DNA of 64,000 nt from Phalacrocorax aristotelis (lineage: Eukaryota > Chordata > Aves > Suliformes > Phalacrocoracidae): contig NC_134277.1 in assembly GCF_949628215.1 (NCBI RefSeq), forward strand, positions 55,624,918 to 55,688,917. The letters are read 5' to 3'. The notes below the pieces were generated by a model. It was not told the DNA's origin. It saw only the letters and a list, made by a program, of their open reading frames with translations, and searched no databases. The number at the start of each line of letters is the position of its first letter. The first letter of the stretch is position 1. This document shows, piece by piece, positions 34,989 to 46,845 of this stretch. The translations under genes and the position numbers were made by a program.

Positions 34989-35932
34989 TGTGGAATAATC
35001 GCTGGGGGTGACTTAGAAATTAAACTTATGTTTTTAGCAAAGGTACATCACGGAAGAAGCTTGCAGGGGAGGGTGGGTGCAGCTGACAGGTCAGAAATCC
35101 AATCTATGGCAGTTCCCTAGGCTCGTAGCATTAGACGTCAGCAATGCCAGGGGAACTTGGTGTACTGCATCTAAGAGGATTTGTCCAAAGATGGAACAGT
35201 GTGGAGACACTGTGGCCAGGCTCCGTGACCATGGAGCTGATACACTGCACATTTGGCCAGGCTCTGTGATCAATGGCAACTTGCGGTACCATGGAGCTGG
35301 TACACTGCACATTTGCTACCTTGAGCCAACGCTCTGTCATGCTTTTGACAAAAGGCTGTCCTTTTTGTCATTATAATACCAAAGCACACCTCCATCCCAA
35401 AAGCTACCTGCCTCTAAGGTGCAACCACCCCTCACTGGGCAAAGCAAGGAAACTTTACACCAGTCATAATAAAGGTATGTATGACTAGAGTCACTCAAGC
35501 TCCACCTGAAAGGTCAAAAATAGTATAAATTAGGCTTAGAGAAAGGGGGTGTTGGGGAAGACACCATCGCGTACCACTCTGACTTCTGGGACCAGTCGAT
35601 GGGCTGAGCCTCTCTTTTCCCCTCACTGAGACGCCTTTGGGTAAGATTTGAGCACTTGGCTATATCAAGTGTTTCCCCGGGAAAACTTATAAACCTCTCT
35701 ATAGCTTCACTTTAAACCTCCAATTCATTAGAGTCATACTGTATTTGCTTAACGCACTCGTCGCCTAGCAGTGTTACTAATTTTCTCAGTATTTGTGTGT
35801 GTCTTGTAACCAGCAATTCCATTCCCGGTAATCCAAAGGACCTGTGTACCTGTTGCTTTAATAAATCGTACTATACATTAATCTAGCCGTGACCGTTCTC
35901 ACTGAATGTGACCGGCCTGGGCAGCTGCCACA
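34989..35932 (+). mobile_element. Probable solitary retroviral LTR (LTR A)
   Basis: About 944 bp bounded by TGTGG at the left and CCACA at the right, with a TATA-like AGTATAAATTAG near 35522 and an AATAAA signal near 35871, as in a U3-R-U5 LTR. Inside the U3-like part a phrase of about 50 bp is present twice (about 35214-35320). The left edge coincides with the break of the spacer repeat. No clear target-site duplication was seen. A fossil; no internal genes adjoin it. Confidence 0.6.
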
Positions 35933-35984
35933 TTAGTTACTGACAACAATTACTCTGAGGGGTGGTTGCATCTACAGTCCTTAG

Positions 35985-36580
35985 AAAATAAACCGTTGAC
36001 CAAGTCTGAGACTGGATTTAGCTGCGCCTAGACTCCTCTCTGAGAAGGAGTTTAGAAAGCAAGGGGGTCCTGTCTGAACCTCGTGACTCAACCGTAGGGT
36101 CTCCCCCTAGCTACTGCTCAGACTCAACCATTGCTGAGGTTACACTCTATCCCATCGTCCAGGTCATTGGTGAATATGTTGAACAGGGCTGGGCCCAGCA
36201 CAGACCCCTGGGGAACGCTGCTAGTTAGGGGCCTCCATCCAGACTCTGCCCCATTGATCATGATGCTCTGAGCTCTGCTGTTCAGCCAGTTTGATGGAAT
36301 TTAACAGAGTTTAAAAGTGGTTTGACAAGGTTCAGTACGTTTGGTGGCAAGGTTCACCTTATTAATTACTACATGGGAAAACGTACAAACAAAAATGAGG
36401 TTAGGCTTGAGTTAGAGAGATTCACAGAGAGAGTTAGAGACACAAAGAGTGAGGAGGACCCTCCCGTCGAGTTGTGACGTTCAGAGTGGTCCCCCCTTGC
36501 TTTCTAAACTCCTTCTGGTGCACCTTGAGGTGTGGATGGGTCCAGTCGTAGCCTCAGACTTGGTCAATGGTTTATGTCTA
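35985..36580. repeat. Inverted pair of LTR-end-like sequences flanking a CR1 piece
   Basis: The left arm (about 35985-36110) and the right arm (about 36450-36580) are inverted copies of one another; the best-conserved part is AGAAGGAGTTTAGAAAGCAA at 36043-36062 and its complement near 36495. The CR1 fragment lies between them. Read together the arms look like ends of one LTR family in opposite orientation. Fossil remains, heavily degraded. Confidence 0.6.
36130..36300 (-). mobile_element. CR1 LINE fragment (reverse transcriptase part)
   Basis: Read on the minus strand it encodes a stretch with [15 protein letters not shown] and NDLDDG, the signature of the CR1 reverse transcriptase of birds and reptiles. 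Only a few dozen codons remain, so it is a severely truncated copy. Its presence supports a sauropsid, most likely avian, source. Confidence 0.85.
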
Positions 36581-36706
36581 ATGCAATTATCCGTACAATG
36601 TTTGTAGTAGCATTGAGTAGCTACATGGATTAATAATATTTCATAGTATTAATTCATCATGCTCTCAGTCACTTACTGAGGACCTGGTGCGGGTAAGGGA
36701 TTGTCA

Positions 36707-37338
36707 TGTTTTTAGGTGGGATAGAGTTAATTGTCTTCACTGTAGCTGGTATAGTGCTGGTTTTGGACTTAGTATGAAAATTACGTTGATAACACACTGA
36801 TGTTTAGTTGTTGCTAAGTAGTGCTTGTACTGGTCAAGGACTTTTCCAGCTTCCAGTGCTCTGCTGGGTACACAAGAAGCCCGAGGGGAGGGGGCACAGC
36901 CAACAGAACTGATCCAAACTAGCCAGAGGGATATGCCGTATCATATGATGTCATGCCCAGTATATTAACTGGGGGGAGCTGGCCGGCGAAGCGGGGATCG
37001 CTGCTTGGGGACTGGCAGCGACGGTCGGTGGGTGGTGAGCAGTTGCATCACTTGTTTTTTTTCCACCAGGTTTCATTTCTCTCTCTCTCTCTCATTATTT
37101 TCCTTTTCAATACATTATCATTATTATTACTGTTATTATTATTATCATCATCATAACCATTATTACTATCATCACTATTATTACTATCACTATATTATTC
37201 TAATTATTGAACTGTTCTTCTCTCAACCCACAAGGGTTTGCTTTTGCTCTTCCGATTCTCTCCCCCATCACGCTGGCATGGGAGCAGTGAGCGAGCGGCT
37301 GTGTGGTGCTTAGTTGCCGACTGGGGTTAAACACCACA
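36707..37338 (+). mobile_element. Probable solitary LTR of an avian ERV (LTR B)
   Basis: Starts at TGTTTTTAGG and ends at ACACCACA. It contains a TATA-like AGTATATTAAC near 36959, a CTGGGGGGAGCTGG phrase and an AT-rich microsatellite tract at 37077-37200, features I associate with common avian ERVL-type LTRs. No flanking retroviral genes and no clear target-site duplication. It could belong to the same family as the internal fragment at 29287-32572, but that is not shown. Confidence 0.6.
37077..37200 (+). repeat. Microsatellite tract, TC then ATT/ATC
   Basis: A short (TC)n run followed by about 90 bp of imperfect TTA/ATC repeats inside LTR B. The same length and interruptions recur at 59087-59210 in macro-unit copy 2. 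Confidence 0.85.
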
Positions 37339-39645
37339 AGAGGGATCCCTCTGCCTTGGGTAAGGAAGGATCTCTCAGACTCAGGTAAGGAATGGCTACC
37401 CTTGAGAGACATCCCTGCTCAAGGGAAGAGTCACCTTGTGTGCAGTCCAGCTGCAATTCAGGGAGCGCTCAATCTGGGCCCATCCTCATGGTAGTATTTA
37501 TAGAGTGAAGTAGTTGGCTGCTATCAATAGTAAAGGCAAAACAGGCGTTTCAGTGTTACCGCTTCTATCTCCTGTACTTTGGTTATCTTGCATTTTTGTG
37601 TTTCGATACCAGCCTTTGAAATATTCAGCAAGGCACCTTCACTACCTTGTATGTGAGGCAGGGGCTTTCAAGCTCAAGGACGTGAGGCCTGTGGCGCCTC
37701 AGTCAGCCTGAACCAAAGTAAGGCTAGGGGTCAAGTGTATCCATCAGAACATCCCATCAGGCGCCATGGACTCCTGTATGTTCAGTTTAAGTGCTCACTG
37801 ACTTGATCCTCCTCCACCAAGGGCACATCTTCCTTGCTCCAGTCTTCTCCTGGGGTCTCAGGGGCATGGGAATCCTGAAGTCTGGCTTCACAGGTGAATA
37901 CTGAGGCTAAGCAAGCAGTGCAGACCTCGGCCTTTTCCATGTCAGTTGTCACCACTTTCCCTGCCCTACCGAGCAGCTTTGCCTAGTCTCTCTTTTGCTG
38001 CTGATGTGCTTGTAGCATTCTTTCTTGGTCCCCTTCACACCCTTTGCCCAAGTCAACTCCAGCTGGGCTATTGCTTTCCTAAGCCCACCCCTGCATGATC
38101 AAACTGCAGCTCCATATGCCTCCTGGGCCACGTGCCCCTCTTCCACCTCTTGTACACTTCAGTTTCATGCCTGACTTCATGCTCTTTTCTCTTGCATGAA
38201 GGCCTCCTGCTGCCTCTGCTTGATTTCCTGCTTGTCAGGATGGGCCTTTCTTGAGCTTGGAGGGGAGATGCTTGAATATCAACCAGCTCTCCTCAGCACC
38301 TTGTCTCTCCAGTGGTGTACCTGATGGGATTCTTCAAAGCAGATCTGTGTAGGACTTAAGGTCTGCTCTCCCAAAGCCCAGGGTTGTGTTTTTGCCCTGC
38401 TCCCTCCTCTCGGGAGCCTGAACCACACCAGCTCACGGTCACCGCAGCCAAGGCTGTCCCATACCTTCACATCCCCAACAAGTTCTCCCTTGTTTGTGAG
38501 TTGGAGGGGCAGAAGACCACCCTTCCTTGTTGGCTGCTCGGTCACCTGTGTTTGGAAGTTGTTGTCAACTCACGCCAGAAACCTCCTAGATGGTTGTGAG
38601 GAACCCTCACGTCCCGCAATGTGAAGACACAAGGCGAGCAGCCTGCAGTTAATATCTCAGGTCACGTGCTCTACAACCTATTTTTCAAAGAGTTAAGCAG
38701 GCCAGACACATGAATAGTGAGGCGTTACGTATTCAAAGCTTTCCAAAAGTCCAGCCAAAACGATGTTCAGAGCCTGCGGAACTGGAAAACCACCACAATG
38801 GAGGTATTTGTGCTCATTTGTGAAGGCCCAGACGCATTAAAGGAGTATCTCACAGGATATTGAGGATGTGCACTCTGTCCTACCGCAGGAACTCAGAGGC
38901 ACAAAACTGTCTCCGTTTTTCTGACGTAGCTGTCAAATGGCAAATGGCAGCTTTCCTCAAACTTGTCTTTGATCATAGACCCTGATTTGTAACAGTCAGT
39001 GCACTTAACCCAAAGGGCCTGAGAGTCTCTGCTTGCCAGGGGCACGGCCCCTGGCTGAGGATTTAACGTCTGCCCTGGACACACCACGTGAGAAAGTGTG
39101 ACAATAACACTGGGCTTTCTGGGGTGTTGTAGAAGTTTGTCAAGAGCGAAATGCAAAGGAAGGTAAAAAAAACCAACACATGAAGGAGAGTGTGCAAGAT
39201 CATCTGGTCTTCCCTCCTTTTAAATTCATGTAGGTTTTTTTTTAAAGAAAACACAGAGGGGATGGAGATGTCTTTCTCTGCTAGCTCCAAGGATTCTAAC
39301 AGAGAAGAGAAATTTGCAGTTGACATTTGTTCAAAGAGACGGGCGTGTTCACTGTCGGGAGTGCTTTCAGGACAATCAAGCTTTACTCTTAAGACAATCA
39401 AGCCTTCATCTTAAGAGCCATGTTCAGCCTATTTACACTGAAATGACTGGGAATCTCCGATTTCTGGATGTTGCAGATATGGGTCAGTGCTGAAATGATA
39501 TACTGATTGTTATCATTATATATTTAGCAGTTGTCGTGAACAAATTGCTGTTACTTAGTTGCAGAAAATCATGAGAGAGGGTTGGAATAGGGAACTTTCT
39601 GGATTTTGGCAGAGTTCAGATCCTGTGGTTCAGAGTGCAAAACAA
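37339..39645. other. Right end of macro-unit 1 and start of unit 2
   Basis: 37339-37600 is unassigned. About 37610-37740 again resembles the V2-V3 spacer (16811-16940), so the elements between 34989 and there interrupted it. 37741-38350 is unassigned non-coding DNA. 38351-39392 copies 25379-26420. The unit junction is at 39392/39393. No gene. Confidence 0.6.
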
Positions 39646-39684
39646 CCTTTTTGTATGGCTAATCTTTGCCCGTCTAATGCTGTG

Positions 39685-40148
39685 ATGTCTTGGTAAAACC
39701 CAGTATGCACAGTAGTATGTACCAGAATCACTTGGGGTTAAATAATCTATCTGAAGACTATAGAAAGGCTTTGTAGAATGCTTCCAAGCTTGAAATCTCC
39801 TTTTATCACCACTGTCATCAAAAACAGGTGACTGTCCCGACATGTACAGTATCCTCTTTGGTGGCTGCCCAGGAAGCTGCTTGTACCAGTGCACAGTGTT
39901 ATCGGCGCTCATCTGGCACTCCATGCTGACAGAGCTGCCCTTCACCTGCCTCCGGAGCGCTGGGCTTTGCACTGGCACTGCCTGCGTGTCTCCACCTGGA
40001 AGGGGAAGCAGAGAAATTGTGTGAAGGGAAGAAACCACTGGAGTTTGGAGCCCCGACTGTGCTCTCGGCACACGGGAAGGAGAGGGGAGAGGAAAAAGGG
40101 CTTACGGGACCACAGAGAACTTGCAAGAAGGACTGGGAGCAGCAACAT
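39685..40148 (-). CDS. TRGV: TCR gamma variable gene V11 (group B), copy of V3
   Basis: Leader 40106-40148, V exon 39685-39995, RSS 39646-39684 (CACAGCA and ACAAAAAGG). The encoded protein is the same as V3. Its downstream (left) flank is the recombinant one: V8-type up to 39392, V3-type after that. Intact. Confidence 0.92.
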
Positions 40149-41464
40149 GTTGCCCGTGTGGGTTAAACCTGGAAATGAAATGGAGAGAAAAACGTTATAA
40201 AGCCCTTCAGGTGGAGAAAGCTCCAAACAAGTGGGAGGAGGAAATGACTCATTTGTCACATCCAATGGTCGTTCTTCAACTTGCTACCATGGTGGGGGGT
40301 TAAATTTATTGACAAGCTAAACCCCATCAGCAATGATGTAGAGAGGAGCTAAAATAGTCAATTTGAATTAATTTTTCTTCCTCTATCAATCTGCTACATT
40401 CCTCTCAGACTTACGTGCTGAGCTCACACATAAAAAGTCCAGTGGTTCTGTGTGGCCCAGTGGTGAGCAGCGAGTGTGTACCGTCACCCGGAGAGCTGAG
40501 GGGAGGTGCACGGTACGTGAGTGGGTGGGAGGCGTTCCCCCATGCCACTAGGGACCTCCTTTTGCTGTGTCAGCTTAGTCACCCAGCTGCAGCATGCTGA
40601 AGTGCCCAGGGTGCCCCTGTGCTGATGCTGCCCTCCACTGAACAGCGGGAGGCCATCACCCTCTAGTTGCCGGGGCAGCTGCACCATGGGAAGGCACCTT
40701 TGCTTTGGTTTTGCATGTGGGAGGAAATGCACAGCCGCAGGTTTTCGTTTTGAATTTTGGATAAGATGCAAACACCCCTTGTAAAGGAAGACTGGTAAAC
40801 AAAAGCGAGGCTGGTGAGGGCTGCTGTCAACAGCCATGGAAGAGGGTCGTCTCGATGCATGGGGCTGATGCCATTGGGCGCTCCCTTGTGACTGGTGAGC
40901 CTGGGGTGCGAGGGTGTGAGGGAGATGAGCTGCTTCGGCCTCCCTCCTGCTGGTGGTTGACCACATGCAGCAAGCCGGTGGTAAGCATGTGTTGCTGACT
41001 GGCTTGGAAAGGTGCCCATGAGCAGAGGGCTCAACGGAGAGGCAGGCAAGGAGAGACCCCTGCCCCTGTGTGTTGGCAATGGAAAGGGTCCCTCTCTTCC
41101 AATAAAGAATAGTTGGCAAGTCCTTAATTTTTCAGGCCTCCCTCACTCTCAGGGGAGTGCTTTGATGACAATCAAGCCTTCCTCTTAACAGCCATGTTCA
41201 CTCTATTTATGCTGAAGTGACTGGGACTCTCTTGTTTCTGGATGTTACAGACATGCGTGAGTACTGAAATGATATGCTGATCATTATCATCATATATTTA
41301 GCGTTTGTCAGAAACAAATTGCTGTTATCCTTATCCAGTTGCAGAAAATCATGAGAGGGGGGTGGAACAGGGAACTTTCTGCATTTTGGCAGAGTTCAGA
41401 TCCTGTGGTTCAGAGTGCAAAGCGACCTTTTTGTATGGCTAATCTTTGCCCGTCTAATGCTGTG

Positions 41465-41927
41465 ATGCCTTGAAAAAACCAGTAGGCACAGTAGTAATTG
41501 CCAGAATCACTCGGCGTTAAATAACCTATCCTAAGACTATAGAGGGGCTTCGTAGAATGCTTCCGAGCTTGAAATCTCCTTTTATCACCACTGTCATCAA
41601 AAACAGGTGACTGTCCCGACATGTACAGTATCCTCTCTGGTGGCTGCCCAGGAAGCTGCTTGTACCAGTGCACAGTGTTATCGGCGCTCATCCGGCACTC
41701 CATGCTGACAGAGCTGCCCTTCACCTGCCTCCGGAGCGCTGGGCTTTGCACTGGCACTGCCTGCGTGTCTCCACCTGGAAGGGGAAGCAGAGAAATTGTG
41801 TGAAGGGAAGAAACCACTGGAGTTTGGAGCCCCGACTGTGCTCTCGGCACACGGGAAGGAGAGGGGAGAGGAAAAAGGGCTTACGGGACCACAGAGAACT
41901 TGCAAGAAGGACTGGGAGCAGCAACAT
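41465..41927 (-). CDS. TRGV: TCR gamma variable gene V12 (group B), copy of V4
   Basis: Leader 41885-41927, V exon 41465-41774, RSS 41426-41464. Same protein as V4, including NYYCAYWFFQ. The spacer to V11 differs from copy 1 at 40545 (C here, A at 18535). Intact. Confidence 0.92.
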
Positions 41928-43270
41928 GTTGCCCGTGTGGGTTAAACCTGGAAATGAAATGGAGAGAAAAACGTTATAAAGCCCTTCAGGTGGAGAAAGC
42001 TCCAAACAAGTGGGAGGAGGAAATGACTCATTTGTCACATCCAATGGTCGTTCTTCAACTTGCTACCATGGTGGGGGGTTAAATTTATTGACAAGCTAAA
42101 CCCCATCAGCAACGATGTAGAGAGGAGCTAAAATAGTCAATTTGAATTAATTTTTCTTCCTCTATCAATCTACTACATTCCTCTCAGACTTACGTGCTGA
42201 GCTCACACATAAAAAGTCCAGGTTACATTCTGGCCCTTCCCAAGGACGTTCTCCTGACCTCAGACACCCCAAAGCTGTCCCCGAAGCATGTTTCAGCAGC
42301 CTTTCCTAGAACATACTGCCTGCTTTGGTAGCACGAATCAGGTAAGTCATAGTGAACTGTCACCTCTGAGTCTTCCTTAAAGCAGCTCCAAACTGCCTCG
42401 TCCCCTTATCCATCTACCCCAGACACGGTGATGTGACGCCAGGGTGAAGCGTGCACGTCTCCCAGGCAGCCGTTTTCTGCCCTCTGCTGTTTCTTGTACT
42501 TTTCCTCATTTCAGAGCCCGGCAAAGGTGCCCTGCAAAGGCTGCATGGCAAACGGTCACTTGGGCAGCAGCCACCACACAGCACTCTCTACGCTGGGAAT
42601 GATTTCTCATTTTCTGACCCAAAAGAGATAATCAACTTTGGACTGCTGTAGTCTGCAGCTTTCTCTCGTAAATGATCTTCACAATAATTTCTCGGGGCCG
42701 TCTTTTCAGGAGAGGCACAGTATTACAGACCCTTGCCTATAACAAGGGGTCCTAGGGCGTATCGGTGTTAGAAGCAGCCCTCCTCATCACTGAGTGACCA
42801 TCATCAATGAAACATTAGGGTGGGAGTGACCAGTGAGGAGCATCACCAGTATCGCCATCGTGACCTGGGTGTGAAGTCTCCCAGGCTACCTCTTCAGTGC
42901 AAATATGCCCCTCCTGTGCTGCCTGCCTGCCATTTGCTTCATTTTTGCCAGCTCAGCCTGTATGTGGGGAAGTATCTGCCTTCTTGAAAGACAAAACTGT
43001 GCCACTGTCTACATTCAGCTGTAACGCCATCACGCACAGGAGTGCTCCTTTTCCCCAGCACAGCGCATTATACCTGTTGAGGTGCAGAATGCTGCTTTTC
43101 TGTGCTTTTCTCTCTGTCAGTTATTTAGACTGACATACTCAGCATGAACCTGTTGTGTTGTTTTAGAGGCAGGAAGGTGCAATGGTGTTTCTCTGCATTT
43201 GACAGAAAGCCTGCCGCTCAGGGTACAGGCAGCTTTGTGTACGGGCTGCCTGTGCTCTTCTGGTTCTGTG

Positions 43271-43741
43271 GGACTGCCAGTAGGCACAGTAGTAGGTACC
43301 TTCATCGCTGGAGTCGACGTCCCTGACAGTTAAAGTGCAGACATCTGTGTCTTTCTTCGAAGACCCAAACTTGTTTCTATAGGAACTGTCATCATAAGCA
43401 GGTTGAGCTGATCCGATATACAGAATCCGTTCGGGAGCTTTGGGTGGTATATGTCGGTACCAATGTATATACGCAGACCGGAAGTCAGATATGCCCTCGG
43501 CTTTACACTCAATCCATGCAGTTTTCGTTTGCCGTTTGGTAGTAGATACTTGGCTCTGCTTCAGAAGCACTTGTCCATCTAGAAAGAAGGAGAGAAAACA
43601 CAAGGAGCGCTCTTAGCCTGCTGTTCACTCACACTCGTAAATAAGGGGTACCTCCTGCCGCTGCTGCGTGCCATGCTGTGGTGACAAGGGGAACCTACGA
43701 GACCAGGCTGCAGCCAGGGCCAGGAGCGGGAGCAGCAGCAT
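43271..43741 (-). CDS. TRGV: TCR gamma variable gene V13 (group C), copy of V5
   Basis: Leader 43699-43741, V exon 43271-43578, RSS 43232-43270 (CACAGAA and ACACAAAGC). Same protein as V5 and V9. Intact, with the AP-1-type element upstream at 43832-43838. Confidence 0.92.
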
Positions 43742-45117
43742 CCTGATGGCTCTTGCTGGCGTCTGCCTTCAGGAAGAAGGGGACAGATCTCCCGACAGCA
43801 ACGGAGAGCTGCTGCGGCTGAGGAAAGGAAATGACTCACTTGGGCATCATCCGGAGAGGCTCCGCTGGCAGCAGGCAGGTGATGTTGAGAAAAAGCAGCG
43901 TGGCTGCACCCTGCTGAATGTTAACAGCCCGATTATAGCTTTTACACAAGCAGCACAAACTCACCTGATTTTGCTCACTCTCCCTCTCTCTCTCATGCAC
44001 TCTCCCCCCAGATTACTTTAACTCATTTAACAAAGTAATTGTGTAGCCTGAAGCAGTTTTACCACTGCTTGTAAAGTAGTTGAAGGCTGCTAAACAATGT
44101 GTGGGGTCAGACGCTTTTCCTCAGTCCCACTGCCAATAAAAGGAAGCAGAAGTAAGAGCCTGATGCTTAATGAATTTGAAGGCCCTCAAATTCCTGCTCA
44201 TCGCACAAGTTGAATGCCAAATGCCAGGAGACTACACAGCACCATCTGGGAGCTCAGAAGGAGGATTGCTGCGCTTGTGACTGTTTCTTGTCACAGGTAA
44301 GGTGAGAGGTTACAGCCCAGAGCGGCATCTCCAAATGTACCTTGTGCCAGAGGCTGGGCATAGGGTCGGTCTTTTCGGATCGAAGCACAGCGGTCCTGTG
44401 ACCTTAACAATCAGTTGTTTGGCTGCAAACAGAAAGGGGTGAAAAAACTTCAACTGTCTTTCTGTTTGAACAATGGAAGTCTGAGGATCTGTTTTATTGT
44501 TGCTGTTTGTTTTGCAGGCTAGCTGCCGCGTTGGACGAGAAGCCCCGCTGAAGTCAGTTGAGAGACTTGTGTTTTTTAACTTAAATGAGGGTTTGATCCT
44601 CTCCAGATGGAAAACAAAGAGAAACTAAGACAAGATTCTCTACCTGCAGAGGAGTACAAAATGAGTATCTGATATCTGCAGTCCTGAGCGGTGCTTCAAG
44701 TTTGTTTTCACTTGCACCCCTCTGTTCTACCACACAAATGGTGTAACTGGGGACTTATTCCAAAGCTGTAGCTTGAAGGGTAGTGGGCCTAGAATGATTT
44801 TTCCTTCTGCCAGCTGGCCCACCCGGCCGTCCTGTAAACCCACCCAGAGACAATCCAGCCAGACCTATGAAAACGCCACCTTGTTGTTGGTGACGTGAAA
44901 CCAGAGCTCTGCTGGTGCTGACTGTAGCGCGTGTCTGCAAAACCCGCGCTAGCTCAGCAGGTGTCTTGGATCTGGCTGCCTGTACAGTGTGTCTGATTCA
45001 AGGCTGATGGCGAAGGTAGGGTGGGGGTGTTCCTGCGTGCGGTCAAACACTTCAGGCTCCGGTTCAGGAAGCAGAGCACGTCTTTGTGCAGGCCGCCTAT
45101 GGCCTTCAACTGCTGTG

Positions 45118-45570
45118 CATCCCACCTCGCACAGTAGTAGGTAGCCGAGTCTTGCAGAGTTAATTTGCTCACTGTCAGGGTGCAGACAGATTTGGCAGGG
45201 TCCTTCTCAAGACTAAATTTCCTCTCATCGGACTTGTTTTCAAGGAGTGGCCTGGAGTACATGTAGGCAATGCGCTCGGGCGCTGCGCCGGGCCTCTTTC
45301 GGTACCAGTGAATGAAAAGGTTGTTAAAATCAGGATGGGAGACATGGCAGTTGATTAGCACTGTTTTGCTTTCTGGCTTGGTGATGGATCTTGGGGTTTG
45401 CTGCAAGACTTGTGCAGACCTGCCTGTGTGAAAGAAAAGGAAAGATAAAACCCATGAAGCTGAGATAAGAGAGTGTGTCCTTTGCCCGTGGTGGACATGC
45501 AGGCATAGGGGTGAGCAGGGCACGCACAAGAAAAACCAGCCACCAGGAAGAAAATACTCAGCAGCCACAT
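45118..45570 (-). CDS. TRGV: TCR gamma variable gene V14 (group D), copy of V6
   Basis: Leader 45528-45570 with GTGCGT donor, V exon 45118-45423, RSS 45079-45117. Same protein as V6 with the CARW ending. Intact. Confidence 0.9.
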
Positions 45571-46396
45571 TGTCACTTCCCTCCTTATGGCTTCCTTTCA
45601 GGGACAGGGTCAGGACCAGACTCAAGTGGTGGCAAAGCAGTTCTGAGTGGCAATGAACCACCCAATGAGACTGTGCCAACTGCGATGTGTTAAATAATTA
45701 TGCACAAACCATTTCCTTTGATTGACACTTAAGTAGAAGGCAAACAAACAAAAACAAAACAAAACCCACCCATTTAAGAAGAGAGCTCACTACTGAGGCA
45801 AACATTTTTCTTTTCCCCTCTTTCCCCCAAGAAATTTGCTTAGATGATGAGTAATGAGTCTTTTTTTTTTCTTTTTTTTTTTTCTCAACATACAATTTCT
45901 GTGCTCTAGCTTTCAAAGTCCGTTCTTCATACCCAGATTTTAAGGTACATTGGCTATCAGAGGGCAGAACAGAACAGATGTCCCTTGAAAGCAGGCAAAA
46001 CTGCTGCCCTAAATCCCTGAGACCAGGAAGCATTTCTGGGTAATTGCTCCTGTATGTCTGTTTGTACAGACATACACCTCCATGCACCTATTGTTGCCTG
46101 CTGCTGGAGGCAGAGCGCAGGGTTGCACCCTGCACCAGGCAAGGAGGGACGTGAGGTTACACTTTGCCTCTACCTCACGCTGGTGATGCAATTCCCTTCT
46201 GCCTATCCTTCCAGGTTAATCACCTAAAGCAGCCAAGCAGCGCTTGTATGGTATTTTTCACAACTTGTCACCCTAGTGTATTCTTGCAGGTCTGCTGAGC
46301 CTGGCAAGCAGGCCCTTGGAGTCAGGTGAGGTTTCCAGACCTTGGGAGAACAGAGGAAATTTTGTGTTAGCTGCCTGATGGTTTTCTAAGGATGTG

Positions 46397-46845
46397 AGGT
46401 CCCAGTAAGTGCAATAGTAGGTAGCCTCTTGCTGCTTTTTTATTTTATATCTTGTCAGAGTACAGGTGGACTCCATCCCTGCCTTCTCGTCCCAGAAAAT
46501 ATCTCTGTAAGATTTGTCATAAAAAGAAGGGTCCCCCATTTGCATGTCCAGAATGCACTTTGTTGTTCCTCCAGGGTTGTGTTGGTACCAGTGGAGGAAG
46601 GTATTCAGAAAGTGTGACGCAGGGAAACAGCAGCTGATCCGCACAGTCATTTGCACGGCTCTGCTGGTGGAACGTTTTGGCTGCCTGAGGCTTTGCATCC
46701 ATCCGCAGGGAAAGCAGAGAAACAGCACTGTTGTGACAGCAGCAACCAGCCCCCAGGGCTCAGAGATTGTCACTCTCCCAAACCCCTGCAACTTACATCA
46801 CCAGCAAAGGGCTGATGCAGCCAGAAGCACCTTCAGCAGCAACAT
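46397..46845 (-). pseudogene. TRGV: TCR gamma variable gene V15 (group E), copy of V7, probably defective
   Basis: Leader ATG at 46843-46845, V body to 46397, RSS 46358-46396 (CACATCC and CACAAAATT). It carries the same leader TGA before the GTAAGT donor, the same GG in place of the acceptor AG and the same degenerate FR3 as V7, so the damage predates the macro-duplication. Confidence 0.7.

Larger units (their letters stand above)
17383..39392. repeat. 22,010-bp tandem macro-unit, copy 1
   Basis: Everything from 17383 to 39392 recurs at a constant offset of 22,010 bp in copy 2. The unit holds eight V genes (V3-V10), one retroviral internal fragment, two LTR-type fossils and a CR1 piece. I noticed only two base differences between copies 1 and 2 (18535 versus 40545, and 31008 versus 53018) in a non-exhaustive reading. 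The left edge is exact: base 17382 differs from 39392 while everything to the right matches. Confidence 0.95.
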
